Below are positions 44,953 to 56,689 of a stretch of 64,000 nucleotides of DNA, one piece after another. A program made the position numbers and the translations under genes. The DNA comes from Hyaloperonospora brassicae (lineage: Eukaryota > Oomycota > Peronosporomycetes > Peronosporales > Peronosporaceae), in the NCBI GenBank assembly GCA_947650285.1, contig CANTFL010001211.1, forward strand, positions 434,001-498,000, written 5' to 3'. The notes under the pieces are model-generated. The model did no database searches and was not told the origin of the DNA. It saw only the letters and a list, made by a program, of their open reading frames with translations. Position 1 is the stretch's first letter. Every line of letters starts with the position of its first letter.

Positions 44953-47900
44953 GAAGAAGACGCGTGCGACTTGACGTGTGGGCAATCAATAGGGACACGC
45001 GCTTCAGCTTCAGGTTCTGCGTTTCCGGAAAACGCGTCGCGGACTTCTTTGGCGCTTGGGCTCTTTTGGTCGTCTTCTTTTAGGCCCAACGAAGGACGAA
45101 CGGACGGACTGTGTGGAAGCAGTCGAGTCGGAGAGTGACGACTGTCTGTCTGCTTGGCCGGTCTTTTTTGCACAATATGTCGCTCGGGGGGCGTTGTTGA
45201 GTAAGTAGCGCGACCGACGCGCGGGGCGCGTGAGGACCGCGCAGGGTGGCAACTTTATCAAAGCAAGGGACAAAAAATCAATCCCAGCTGCGAAGCGGCT
45301 GCGTCGTGTGCTTTTTCTTTCTTGCGCTTCTTGCGTCTTTACACACAGCAGAACGGGAGGCGGCGTATTTCCATACTGGAGGCGGCTGGCGGAGGGAAAT
45401 CGTGTCGCAGCGGTCCAGAAACAAAGTGCTGCGAATCAGGACACATATCGCGTTCGTTCGTTCATTCATTCGTTGTTGATGTTGTTGTAAGGCACTTGAC
45501 AGATAGAGCACTCTGACTTGCGAGAGGCGACTACTGGTTGCGTGCGAGAGACTGTGTGGAAGTCACGGATTGGTGAGACGGACGAGTGGCGTCTGTAGCA
45601 TCGCCGTGCGGTACTCCCACCCCATACAGGACACTCTGTCGTCGTTTTTAGGATAGCGCGAGTCGTCCAGTCGGACTCACTTGTCCATGCAGTTCTGTTG
45701 CAAGGGCGATCAAGTGGGGCCTTGTGGCCACGGCTTTGTGGCCACGGCTTTGTTGCGACCATGTCCACTTTGTGTGCGAGCTGTATGCCGCTTGTGCGCT
45801 TGTGTCCCACATTGTCGCGGTCAGCAGAGCTTTTCCGTGGCAGGAGGCGCCGAGAGCACAGCCAGCGAAGCGACGAAAGCTAATCGCCATCCGCCTGAAA
45901 AAGTTTGACAACACATCAGATCATGTTGAAGAAGGTACCAAAAGGCCCTCGACGTGTTGGTGGAAGTGGAGAGCATCGAGAGCCAATGAGCACGAGAAGA
46001 CCGACGACGGGGGAAGCGTAGCACGAGCACTGGGAGACTTGTCCTCTGGTCCTCCGTATCCTTTTCTTCTCCTCTGTCGTCACCTCCTGGTTCATGTCCT
46101 TGAAGTCCGTGCACTTTTCTCAGTCCAGTGATGCGCCAAGTCGATGCCTAACAGGTGACTCGGACGCACGGGATAGAGATTCGTTCTCATGCGCACTGAA
46201 CGTCATTGCAATGTGCTGCAGCCATCGGACCGCCTTTGTGTGCGACTTGTAGTTGTGTTCCGAGTCAGGAAGCGCACTCGTGATGCTTTCGACGCTATTG
46301 CGAAACCAATAAGTCGTTTTCCGTCAGGATCAACACTTTGCTTTGAGCCTGAAGACGCGAGTCGAACATGTTCCTATTCAGTACTCACTTCACGCTGTCC
46401 CAACCGGTCGGATGGATCGCTCGCTCGCTGACCGACCGCACGCCATCTTCTTCGAAGTCAGACGGTATTGCTCTGGACGACGTGGAAGCGTCTAGGGCGC
46501 ACGGCCATGTGCTGGTGTCCAAGCCGCATGGCCGTGTGTGGTGTATATGTATACGTGGCCCTGCATGGCGCCGAAGTGCGACTCTTTCATGCACGAGGTG
46601 AGACGCTCGTTCTCTCGCAACGATTGGCGCCACGCTGAATCACACTGCATTGCCGCGAGCTGAGCCATGTGCACAATGTACGTGCAGTCATTACGACGGC
46701 GCAGATGGAGGAAATATACCATGTGGTCGCCATGCGCAACGCAAACGCACAGGTGCTCCCCGAACGTGCTCAGCGGTTTACTCACGGGAGGACAATTGAC
46801 AACCGTCGTCATACCTGAGGAAGTAGTGGGGGGAGGGGCTGTTGATGCGACAGCTCTGACTGTGTTTTTGGCCGCACGACGGCTGGCGGCCGGTCTCGTG
46901 CACGTGCGCGTCATATGTGCATCGTAAAGTGAGTGCTGCATCGGCTTCTAGCGTGCGGTGGGTGTCCAGTTGGAGAACTGCTTTCCACCATCTACAGCAG
47001 TAGCAGCAGCAGACGCCTTCATCGAGACCAATTGTCCATAAGCAACGTCATAAGAACACACATTCGGGTGGCTGAGCGTGCAGTCCCGAGACCGTATCGT
47101 CGGTACGTACGATCGCATCGTCGTTTCTTCGATCTCAATCGGTGCAACCACTGCCTTCACCGCAACCACTTGCGTTGGCACACAGACCCGAAGAGAAGTG
47201 TACGGCATTTGAAAATCGGACCTGCGCTCTCCTACACACTTGTCGGCATTGTCGGATGGCAGGAGCGAGGAGCGAGGAGCGGCTCGAGTGCCATAGACGT
47301 CAGTCATGTAAATCGTCCGTACGCTCGATTGACTGCTGTAGAAGCATTCAGATACGCAGCCGTCGCGTAGACCGCGTCATGATTCGCTATGACTGACTTG
47401 CGTGGGTCGTTCGATTAAGTTGGGTTGCGCAAGTAGCTCAGACGCTGAGGCGCGTTGTCTGGAATCGAGCATATGTGTGGAGTCGACGGCCATTGCCGTT
47501 CAGCTCTCTGACGTCAGGTGGGCTTTGGCTGTAGCAGTGCGTGGCAACAGCAAATGGCTGGGCAAGACGTCGATAAGTCATTGGTTCGTCGGTCCATATC
47601 CGTTGCTTCGAAGTGTTTGTAGTGGCAACGAATGCGTGACAGGGGCGACACACGCACAAGCCGACTATTCGGCACGCAATGACGTCGCATGGACCCGCTA
47701 TCGACTTGGCATGATACCAGGACATGAGAAACGATGCACACTAAACTAAGACTACCTCACTTCACCGCCTTACAACACGGACTTGTTGTGAGCTCAACAA
47801 GCTCTTGTTCCACGTGCGCAGCTTCATCATTGTCATCGTCCACGTCATAGTCAGCTAAGCACAGAGTCTGCCTCCTTGGCCATGCATGCGTCAGGACTTG

Positions 47901-48505
47901 ATCACGCATGTCCAGCTTCGGTGCGATGGTGCATTGGCCCATACTGTGTGCGCACAATGGTGAACCAGTCGTACTGGAATCGCTTTTGCTTTCCACTGGA
48001 TGGCCGCTGCTGACACGCGCCACACACTTTGCCAGCGCCCGAGCTCTGTCTGTATGACGTGTCGCCGGTATATTGAGGTTGCACGTAACGCGGTCTCACT
48101 CTCTCGCCAGCGTCGTCTCCACAGTCTGTGGGACACGCACGTACACTTTCTGAGACCGAGCCACAAGCGTACCCACCGACCGTCCGCTTCGCTTCGATGG
48201 ACGAGCCACTTACAATCCATGTCCCCCGTGTCCCGTCGCGGACAAATATTCACTGCAGCAGACGGCGCTCTCGGCCGATGGACTGTCAAGTCTATCGTGA
48301 TAGCACAAAAGTGGCTGCGAAGCTGCGAGCGTTTGCTAGTGGCGGCAATAGCGATAAATGCGTTGTACGATCGATGCTGGAGAGAAGGCACAGTAGGAAC
48401 GCCGTAGCAACGGCAGTCGCAGTGTAACAAGCAGTCGGTCCATCTCTCTACGAAGTCTGCTCGACCCACACGGGACTGCGATTGCCCTCTGCTCTCAATT
48501 GTGGC
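44953..48505. other. Long intergenic region; no firm gene
   Basis: No domain-bearing frame is found. It is the divergent spacer between family members A and B. Short repeats of GGCTTTGTGGCCAC occur near 45721-45750. Frames on both strands overlap and look like chance. Confidence 0.5.
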
Positions 48506-48506
48506 G

Positions 48507-48550
<44 letters not shown>

Positions 48551-48854
48551 GGGTCCACGCATAGAGTCAGTCCCTTGGGTGCACCCACCTGCGCTCTATC
48601 CAGGATGGTCATGATCCTTTCACACCCATGACGAGCTCTTGGAAACAGCTGACAACGACGAGCTGCATAGGCACCTGCCCGCGCAATGGCCCAATAAGCC
48701 GTCCGACAAGCAGAGAGGAGAGACAGCAAACTGTTTGTGCTCTTGTTCCCAAGCGGGAGAGTTGGCGTCGCTTTCCGCCGCAGACAGTAAAGACACGACA
48801 ACACACACACACACACACTCACACACTTACTCACACACACACACACACACACAC
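48506..48854. repeat. (TTG)15 and (AC)n microsatellites
   Basis: (GTT)n at 48506-48551, and an interrupted AC/ACTC dinucleotide tract at 48799-48854, just upstream of the gene at 48980. Confidence 0.9.
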
Positions 48855-48979
48855 TGCAACAACATAACATCGCAGGCGACAACTCCTTCGCCCACGTGTG
48901 TCCGTGTGGACGTGTGCGTGTCGTCTTCAGTGTCACGTGCTATCCACAGTCGCATTTTGACGCTCTCTCATTGCTCAAC

Positions 48980-49591
48980 ATGGGCGTGTCGGACGTCCTC
49001 TACACAATTGGGCACTTCCTCTGTCGGCCGTTTGCCGACTGCTCGAGCTGCTGCGACGTGCTCGACCGCCACTACTACTACAAGACATCGCCTGGCGGGC
49101 ACACGAGTCCCCAAATGTTCAACCGCTGGCCGACCGACGTCAAGCACACTGCGAAGCGGTCGCGACCGCTGCCGTCACGTCCGCCCGTGTCGAAGACGCA
49201 CGTGGGCGTGACGAAACGCTCGACGTCCTCGAGCTCACGCGCTCGCTCCGAGTCGTCTTCGAACAACCCGTCGTCGTCCAACTACGACGACGATGACGAG
49301 CGGGACCGACACGTGCAGTTCCTGTTCTACGGCGGGAGCGACCCGCCGACACCGACGTCTAGAGGCGGACTTGCGTCGGTGGGGTACCGCAGCGACCTGA
49401 TCTCCGACACGGGCAGTCGGGCACCGATCCAATCGCCGCAGATCAACCGCGAGATCCCGTGCTTCTTCTCGCCCCGGCAGACGCCGCGGTCGTCACTGTC
49501 GATGTCCATGTACTCGCCCCACGTGTTTAAGATCACTGAGCACCAAACACGACGCAACGCTCGGTACCGAAGTATGCGGAGCTTCCGGTGA
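48980..49591 (+). CDS. Unrecognised protein, two-motif family member B (203 aa)
   Basis: ATG at 48980 starts MGVSDVLYTIGHFLCRPF, with a cysteine group CSSCC at 21-25. SPQMFNRWPTD (43-53) parallels the M-x-x-W segment of member A. A Ser-rich then acidic stretch (82-109) leads into VQFLFYGGSD (112-121) and, 38 residues later, REIPCFFSPRQ (157-167). A basic tail ends the protein. No known domain is seen. The two motifs match members A and C in order and spacing. The hydrophobic-cysteine N-terminus could serve membrane association or lipidation, but the protein lacks an N-terminal MGC/MGS acylation signature that I would trust. Confidence 0.6.
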   Translation: MGVSDVLYTIGHFLCRPFADCSSCCDVLDRHYYYKTSPGGHTSPQMFNRWPTDVKHTAKRSRPLPSRPPVSKTHVGVTKRSTSSSSRARSESSSNNPSSSNYDDDDERDRHVQFLFYGGSDPPTPTSRGGLASVGYRSDLISDTGSRAPIQSPQINREIPCFFSPRQTPRSSLSMSMYSPHVFKITEHQTRRNARYRSMRSFR

Positions 49592-50826
49592 AGGTGCCGT
49601 GTGTGTGGATGTGTGTGGATGTGGATGTTGGATAGTACCAATCGCACACTCTCACTGCTACAACACCAACAACAACAACAACAACGACGAAGACGACGAC
49701 CTCTACCTCCACCACCTTCTAGTAGTAATCTATCACCAGCTCCAACTGTCCATTAACGTATCAATGTCAGTCTGTCTAGTTCGGTCCATGCGTCGGCGTT
49801 GTCTCCTCCTGCTCTCCTTCTTCGTCTTTGTCGCTGTGGTCATTCATTCGCCTGTTTCGTCCCGATCCATGCGATTCATTGACTCGCTCTTCCCAGCGCT
49901 GCTGCGCCACAGACGTTCGTCGTGCGCTTTGCGCCGTCATCAATCGCTCTCGTTGTTGACTCGCGCCCCACCTCTTCCCTTCCATCGCTCTCTTTTCTGC
50001 ACTCGTCGCTTGCTACGCCTACCGACGCAACGAACGACCTGCACAAAGGGCCAACTTTCACGACTTTTCGCTCAAGATCGTTCCCGTCCCGTTTGCACAG
50101 CCCTCTTGGAATTTTCCGCGCACGTTCGCGCATCCGGCTATCGCCCCCCCCCCCGCACCGGATATCCCACTCGCATGGAACAGTCTATCCATCCATCCAG
50201 TCAGGCCGTCGTACAGTAGCTGTGCGAGCAAACGAGCCACTCGATCGTGGCGTACCGGTCGTACAACTCCCCCCCATCTCGAGCCTCTCGCCACCTGCGC
50301 GTCACACGAGGCCGTAACGCCACAACAACGACGACGGCCATACTCAAAGGCAGACAAACACTGACGTCTGTCGAAGAACAGTACTCTCGCGGACCACAGG
50401 TCGCATCGAGACGGAACGACCAAATACCGAGTGCGGACAAAAGACATCGCGTGCGTACAACAGTCGTCGCGTGCGTCCAAAAAGCGACCAGAAGGGACAC
50501 ACACAATGCAGAGGAGGTCTGTGAAGGGCAGCAACGCCCATGAGCTCTGTCGCCGGACGCGACGCCCACCGGGATGGGCGACCAGGTTCAACGAGCCGCC
50601 CACGCGCTTGTTTCCCGGCGCGAGCCAGTGCACGACCGGCTCCGCGCTGGCTCACTGCACCCCAAGCGGCACACGCAGAGAGGTGTGTTGTTCACCACGT
50701 GCGACTCGTATCGTTCCGTGCAGAGTGCAGTGTGCACTGCAACTCATTCCCCAATTCGACCGCTCGGCTTCAACCAGAGCGCACCTCTCTCTCTCGTCTC
50801 GCTCGTCCCTCTCTGTCCTCTCCACA
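49592..50826. other. Spacer between family members B and C
   Basis: GA/CAA-rich stretches (AACAAC near 49661-49685) and polypyrimidine tracts (50100-50160). Long frames on both strands overlap without domains and I consider them non-coding. Confidence 0.5.
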
Positions 50827-51246
50827 ATGCGAGCGTTCATGCGGGCCATTGGACTCGGCAGCTTCTGTCGTCAACCGTCGACTGCTGCAGCAACAGCAGC
50901 TGCGTCTTCCAGGACGTCTACTGCGCCAGCTGCGCACGGCTGTCGCGCAAAGCTCCTCAAGCGGAAGAAACGCACGGGCCATCGCTCGCGCGGCGCGCTG
51001 TTGACTCGATGCAGCACGCGCTTCAGCTCGCAGGCCGAGCAGTCGCAGTTTCTGCTCTTTTGCGGGAGCGACAACACGTCGACGTCGCCCGCCGAGTTGG
51101 TCTCGTCCGACGGCAGTACATTGGCGTCCCGCTTTGCTCAGCTCCAGTCGCCTACGGCTGCTCAGCCCGCGCTGGACCGCCACATGCCCGTGTTCTTCAT
51201 GCCGCCGCTCGTTGCGGAGCTCCCGTCGTCTTGTCGACGACTGTGA
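50827..51246 (+). CDS. Unrecognised protein, two-motif family member C (139 aa)
   Basis: The ATG at 50827 begins MRAFMRAIGLGSFCRQP, similar to the hydrophobic-glycine-Phe-basic start of the other two members. An Ala-rich segment (20-37) and a basic stretch (40-57) precede SQFLLFCGSD (73-82) and HMPVFFMPP (119-127), the two family motifs. The shortest member, it lacks the charged middle of A. Same strand as B and 1.2 kb downstream of it. A longer upstream reading frame exists but starts without ATG homologous to the family. Confidence 0.6.
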   Translation: MRAFMRAIGLGSFCRQPSTAAATAAASSRTSTAPAAHGCRAKLLKRKKRTGHRSRGALLTRCSTRFSSQAEQSQFLLFCGSDNTSTSPAELVSSDGSTLASRFAQLQSPTAAQPALDRHMPVFFMPPLVAELPSSCRRL

Positions 51247-52187
51247 GAGCCTGACGACGTCTGTCTGTCTGTCTTCGTTCTCGTTGTTGAAGCTGCGGTT
51301 GATGCGGCACTGACCTGAAGACGGTGCTCGACTTGCTCGAATGACGATCGCAGTGATGCGTCACATCTTCTGCGTTGGCGACTGAAGCCAGCGCGAGTGA
51401 AAAGCCATTGGCCGCGTCACGAGCCTGTTACTATTTATTCGCAAGAGGCCGTCACGATCAGCCGCCCGAGCGATCGAAGCTCCGGTAGCTGAGGTCTCAT
51501 CGTTTCGACGACAATCACGCGTCGCTTGGATGTCGTAGCTTCCCGGTTGGCTGTCGACATGCCACCTTAAGTCTTCGGGGTCCGGCAGTGGATGCCAAGA
51601 TGGACGTCATGACTACTGTCGTGGCCATGCGATTCCTCACTGGAAAGGAACGCTGCTGCTGCTGTCCCACGTGCTTTCTGCCGATGATATGTCGCTCTGT
51701 AGTGCAGTGTTAGCCGTCGAGAATACGCCATGAAGCAATAGGAGTATCTTGGCCTGAGCTTGTAGACGCGCACGATAACATTGGAAGCTGTGCACAAAAG
51801 ACAGAGTGAGTTTATCAGTGGACCGCGTCAGTTATTCATCTCGTTGTTTGTGGTTGTACTGCCAATGAGCCGTGACAGTCTGGTGAGCGAAACGCGACGT
51901 TGTCGAACCGTAGCCAGCTGTGTCTCACGTACAACTGTTCAGACGGCCGCACGGAACTCGTCTGCCATGAACGCTGCACACGATACGAAGAGCTGCCGTC
52001 TCAACTGTCTCAAGCGCGTGGTCTCTTTGCTGTATCACGACAAATAGAGTATCACCCGTTCAACCCATCAACAGCTTGACGCCGTGTACCGTATAATTCT
52101 TCTTCACCGTGTTACCGTTCGCAGCGTCAGTGTAGCCGCTGCTTCTGATTGTCTCAACTCGTGCTCGGGCAATGAAGCGCTTGGTAT
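51247..52187. other. Intergenic; no supported gene
   Basis: It includes the 3' flanks of family member C (+) and the Rpn9 gene (-). Short frames only. Confidence 0.6.
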
Positions 52188-53677
52188 CTACTGAAAGAGC
52201 TCCGGTGTCTGCTCTTCCACGTACAGCAGAGTCGAGTTCACCTTCTTCTCCCAGCTGTCGAGGCGCGTCACGAGCTCCTGGAGCTGCGCGTTATCCAGCA
52301 CGCGTGGCTGCACCCATGTCACCCGCACGATGCCGTCCACCTGGTCAATCGAGCCCTTGATCAGCTTGCACGACAGGGCGCGCATCACGACCCACTCGAC
52401 TTGATCCAGTGGCAAGCGCGTCGCTTCGGCAATCTCACGGAACGGAATGTTGCGCTCGTGCGACGGACGCTGGAACACCAGCACCATCAGTGCCAAGAGA
52501 GCCACCTTCTCCTTTACGTACTCTTGCTTGGTCACCAGCGCCGGCTGTGCGTTGAACTCCTTGCTGTTCTGCCCTACAATTTCGTTGAACTGGTCAATGT
52601 CACCCTTGTTGAACGCGTGCAAGAGATCCGAGAGCCACTGCTTGTCCGTGTTCTCCAACGCACGGAGAATCGGGGTCGCCAGCTGTGCACCACCATCAGC
52701 AACACCAATAGCAGCAGCAAAGGAGGGGTCAGTTCAGCTCATCACTACTCACCTCAACCAGCCACAAGCACTCAACAGCCCATCGTACCACTTCGCCAAA
52801 GTTAAACACGCCGTCGCCAGTGAGCGCCGCAATGCTAATGTTCACAGCCAGATCGAAACGCTCTTCGGGACGCATGTCGTCGTACTGCGTGTACGCCAAA
52901 AACATGAGAGCGTTCTTGTAAAACTTGTCAGCCGGACCCAACGCGCTGTAGTAGTCGCACGCCACGCGGTAGTACGCAGCGTGTACAATGGGCTCTGCAC
53001 CCACGAGACTTTCAATCACGTGCTTGTTCTCATCGATTGTGGCTTTTACTTCCGCAAGAAAGTCCACGCCACGACGGAATTTGAGCAGCGCAATCTGCAT
53101 GGTACAGAGCAGCACAGCTTCGTGTGCTGTCTTGTTGCTCAATTGACCGAGCAGCTGCTCCATGAACGCTTGTGCCTTGGCAGGATCTACAGAGGTCGTA
53201 CAAAACACCAGTTGTACAACGAGCACACGGTTAGTTTACCATCATTGCATCGCTTTTTGCGTGACCCAAAACTATACTTTACCGGCAAATTGGGTACTAA
53301 TTTCACTGCAGATGCTCACGAGTCGGATCTGGTTCAGTTTGTCCTGGAACGTGCGAATGAACTCCTGGTACAGCTTCACCAGGTTCAGCGGGTACTTGTG
53401 CGTCATCGGGTCGCGCACGAACGCCTCGAGCGCGCCAGTAAGTTCATGGTAGAGCCTACGTTCAGGGAATAAACAACACCGCCCACGTCGTGAGGGACTG
53501 CAATCATTGGGCAGCAAAGAGCCCAAACTGACTACTAGTTCTCACAGGTTTCGTGGCAAGTAAACTAAAGGAGCACCACATGCACACGTACTTGCGCGCG
53601 TGGAGATCTTTCAGCTGCTGATAGCGCGGCGCAATGTCCGGGTACGCAGCTTGTTCGGTCGCGAGAAAGTCCGTCAT
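52188..53677 (-). CDS. RPN9: 26S proteasome regulatory (lid) subunit Rpn9 / PSMD13, four exons
   Basis: Joining 53592-53677, 53283-53455, 52753-53186 and 52188-52682 on the minus strand gives 395 aa in one frame, close to the roughly 380-390 aa of the family. Introns of 136, 96 and 70 bp have donors GTACGT, GTAAAG and GTGAGT. The N-terminus reads MTDFLATEQAAYPDIAPRYQ, then KLYHELTGALEAFV. The TPR-like helical body follows (QIALLKFRRGVDFL, YYRVACDYYSALG). The C-terminal PCI winged helix is in the last exon (RNIPFREIAEATRLPLDQVE, IDQVDGIVRVTWVQPRVL). Rpn9 is a structural PCI subunit of the 19S lid, in cytosol and nucleus. All junction phases agree, so the model is firm. The promoter lies in 53678-54103. 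Confidence 0.93.
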
Positions 53678-54103
53678 TGTCGTCGTCGTCGTCGTCGTCG
53701 TGTAAAGATCGCGACAGGGGGGAGATCGAAGCTCAGATCCCGTGCGCGAAAAGATGGCGAGAGCAGTCGCAAGTGATGGACAGTTGGTGTGTGTGTACGA
53801 ACGAGAAGCGCTTGCGGCGCGCTTGAGTGGATGATGTATGCGTTTTCACAGGATACCACAACTCGCAGGGAACAGAGCTCCTCGCGCGTGTTTGGGCTCG
53901 AGACGACTTGTCGTCCATTGCAGTGCGATATATACCTTTGTAGTTGATGTTGCAAATGACACGGACAGAATCGAGTGGCACAAGTGCGACGACACCCGAA
54001 TACGGTGGAAGGCTACTGGGCCAAAAATGAATTCATCAGTCACTCAACTACTTGCAGCGCGTCTCGAGTCGACAGGCGCTGTCGCTATGAAACAAACACG
54101 TTG
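53678..54103. other. Rpn9 promoter region
   Basis: 426 bp between the Rpn9 start and the end of the next minus-strand gene. The 5' leader of Rpn9 has a (CGT/CGA)n run at 53678-53701. I recognise no TATA box in it. Confidence 0.5.
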
Positions 54104-56128
54104 TTAGACGACCAAGACGGGATCATTGTCACCTGGAGAGCGTGTGCGAGGACTGACAAAACGCATCCGCTCGCTCGGAGCTACGGACAGAGCACGATTG
54201 GAATTGTTGTCCAAACCAGGCAGTCTACCGTTGTTGCTGGTGGTCGGGTGGCTCAACTCGTGTCTCCTTGTTACCACGTGGCGACGACTGGGCGAAACGA
54301 GCACTGTCGATTTCGACTCCGACGTCCTTGGAGTCGACGTTGCTGCGACTGCTGCAGTAGTCGCAGCATCTCCGTCTCGGGCTCCCGTGCTTGATTCAGT
54401 TGCAACGGACGACAGCAGTGCAGGAGGAGACTCAGACGCGAACGTGAAGCCCGGGTGCTCCAAGTACGGCTGAGGCTGCGACGGCATCCCTTCGTTAGGA
54501 TCTACAACCGGCAGGGGAGGAGGCCAGTCTTCAATGATATGCCGGATCGACTGCGCGTTGCGAGACTGGAACCGCGTCAACAGCTTCCGCGCCGACTTCA
54601 CCGAAATGTCGGGCAACTTACGCAACGCTGCAGCCTCTACGAGTCGCATGAGCTCGTCAAATGTCATGAGCACGCCCAGCTCTGCGTGGGCTACCACGAC
54701 ACGCATGATCCCGGCCTCGTCGCTGGGATGGAAGTACCTGTCAGTGCCATTGGCGTGACTACCCTGTGCCCGTTTCTTCACGCGTCGATGCAGTGCTGCA
54801 AAGTGCACGCCGTACATCTTGGCAGCGGCCCGTAGACTCATCCCTCGCTGCTCTACTGCGGCAATGGCCTTTTCCCATGTCTCGGCCGGCACGGTGTGGC
54901 TCAGTTTGTAATTGCGCTTGCAATTGTACGAAGATGCGTTGGACGCCAGGTCCTGCATGTCGTCCAAACTTCGACCGCTTTCGCTGATCCCCGGTCGAAG
55001 ATGCGGCAGCATGCAGCTCTCGTCGGTTCCATTACCAGGTCCGACGTCGGCGTCGTCGCCGTTCATCCGGTAACTCATCGTCGCAGTTGATCCTCTCTCG
55101 CTGCTCAGGTCTTCCCAACTCAACCGGTGTCGTCTCTCGTCCAATGCCGCTGCAGACTCACTCGTCCTGGGCATCGGCCACCCGTTGACGACTGCACGAG
55201 GATAGTCATCAGCGATCCGCGCCCGACGCTGTTGCGGCGATTGGTGAGGGTACGCTCGATGGCACGGACCAAAGTATTGTGGCTGCGGCGGCTGCTGTGC
55301 TTGCCCCTCACCATCAACTGGTGCTCGAGGGCCCGAGTAGGCCATCGCTGTCTCGGACAGCATTGGCAGCAACGAGCCACCGCTGTCTTCGTCCAGCTCC
55401 TCGTCCTCCTCGTCTTCGTCGCTGCTCGCCTCACCGTGTGCCTCACGAATGCTGGAGCTGTCTCCATTACACATAGACATACTACCGTTGTAGTTGTAGT
55501 TGCTGTGGTCGTCGTCGTCAATGTCGTCAATGTCGTGGTCGCGGTAAACGTGGTTGTCGTTGCTACTACTACTTGTTGCAGCACCAGGGGCTCTCTCACT
55601 ATCGACATGTGGCTCTGCTCGGAGCAGTGGTCGGGGTCGTGCTGCCACAAGTGCTTGCGCGTGTGCCTGAGCTTGCGCTTGAGCCTCAGCCTCAGCCTGA
55701 GCTTGCGCTTGGGCTTGGGCTTGTACTGGACGCAGCGACGTCCTCTCGAGTCGCTTGGGCAGCCCAAAGCCCGCGCGTCCGCCTCGTCGAGCCACCGTGG
55801 CCTCAAACGTAAAGCTATTGGGCTGCACAAAGCCATGCTGGCGCTTGAACGCGAGCACCCAGCGAGACGGGGGAAAGTCGGACGGGATGGTCGTGGTACC
55901 GCGGCCACTGGCTACCGTGCGCACGGCAAGGCGCACGTCGTCCGTCGTGACGCGCTGCTCGTGGCCGAGCTGGGCATTCAAGAGCCGCAGGACCTCGCGC
56001 TCAGCCGCTTCGCTCAAGTAGCGGCGCACGCTGACGTCGGACCCCCCTGCTCGTCGGACCCCCCGTGCGCGCTGGGCTTCATCCAGTCGAGCGAGCTGGG
56101 GCTTGAGCGTTTTATGAAATGCTGCCAA
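54104..56128 (-). CDS. CENP-B/Psq-type helix-turn-helix DNA-binding protein (at least 674 aa)
   Basis: Three HTH-like regions are visible. Residues 33-100 resemble the CENP-B-type HTH of pogo/Tigger transposases and end FPPSRWVLAFKRQHGF. Residues 414-453 (AETWEKAIAAVEQRGMSLRAAAKMYG) are a Psq-type HTH. Residues 467-525 look like a second CENP-B-type domain. Linkers contain a Gln-Ala repeat (136-160), an Asp/Asn-rich tract (190-214) and an acidic tract (235-250). There is no DDE catalytic core, so this is probably a host regulator or a domesticated transposase DNA-binding part acting in the nucleus. The first codon counted here is TTG: the frame is open upstream (ISPRDKPAPPKAKVERR) to a CTTTTTCTTCCCGCAG acceptor near 56230, so the true start is in an upstream exon. 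Confidence 0.6.
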   Translation of the reverse strand: MAAFHKTLKPQLARLDEAQRARGVRRAGGSDVSVRRYLSEAAEREVLRLLNAQLGHEQRVTTDDVRLAVRTVASGRGTTTIPSDFPPSRWVLAFKRQHGFVQPNSFTFEATVARRGGRAGFGLPKRLERTSLRPVQAQAQAQAQAEAEAQAQAQAHAQALVAARPRPLLRAEPHVDSERAPGAATSSSSNDNHVYRDHDIDDIDDDDHSNYNYNGSMSMCNGDSSSIREAHGEASSDEDEEDEELDEDSGGSLLPMLSETAMAYSGPRAPVDGEGQAQQPPQPQYFGPCHRAYPHQSPQQRRARIADDYPRAVVNGWPMPRTSESAAALDERRHRLSWEDLSSERGSTATMSYRMNGDDADVGPGNGTDESCMLPHLRPGISESGRSLDDMQDLASNASSYNCKRNYKLSHTVPAETWEKAIAAVEQRGMSLRAAAKMYGVHFAALHRRVKKRAQGSHANGTDRYFHPSDEAGIMRVVVAHAELGVLMTFDELMRLVEAAALRKLPDISVKSARKLLTRFQSRNAQSIRHIIEDWPPPLPVVDPNEGMPSQPQPYLEHPGFTFASESPPALLSSVATESSTGARDGDAATTAAVAATSTPRTSESKSTVLVSPSRRHVVTRRHELSHPTTSNNGRLPGLDNNSNRALSVAPSERMRFVSPRTRSPGDNDPVLVV

Positions 56129-56422
56129 AGTCGGACGTCGTTCGACTTTTGCCTTCGGTGGCGCTGGCTTGTCACGGGGGCTGATCGCTCGGATTGAGGG
56201 GCAATCATCTATGACAGGGTATGCTGCGGGAAGAAAAAGAGCCGACCACTATCAACGACCACCAGCCCACACACGAGGTGCGACCTGCAATGGAAGAAGG
56301 ACGCACTGTCAAGTCTAGCGGTCGTTTGTATCGGAATGGTGGACCTATCCCGAGCAATGTTCGTTTCGAGCAGGTCAGGTGGCCGAGGATAAGAACTCGC
56401 GCTCGTGGGGTTTTTTGGCCGC

Positions 56423-56448
56423 GAGAGAGAGAGAGAGAGAGAGAGAGA
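56423..56448. repeat. (GA)n microsatellite
   Basis: About 12 GA units between the HTH gene and its inverted partial copy. Confidence 0.9.
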
Positions 56449-56689
56449 ACGCGTCAGACATGGCGACTTTTTACGAGCGAGCACGGGTGTCGGACGTGCG
56501 ACTTTTTACCCCGCGGTCGGTTAAATGGCGGTCTGTTGGTTCTGCGTGCAGTGCGCGCAGGTTGGGCGAGTGGAGAAACTGTTGAGGACGTGGACCGCCC
56601 AGACGGACCGCGAACGGTTGCGGCGGCTGTTGAGGCGGTCGCCACGACGAAACCACCTGCGTTTCAAGGCCATTGTTATGACTTTCAGA

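Noticed and set aside
48506..48854. CRISPR-like or regulatory repeat array
   Set aside because: Simple TTG and AC microsatellites without spacers; the genome is eukaryotic.
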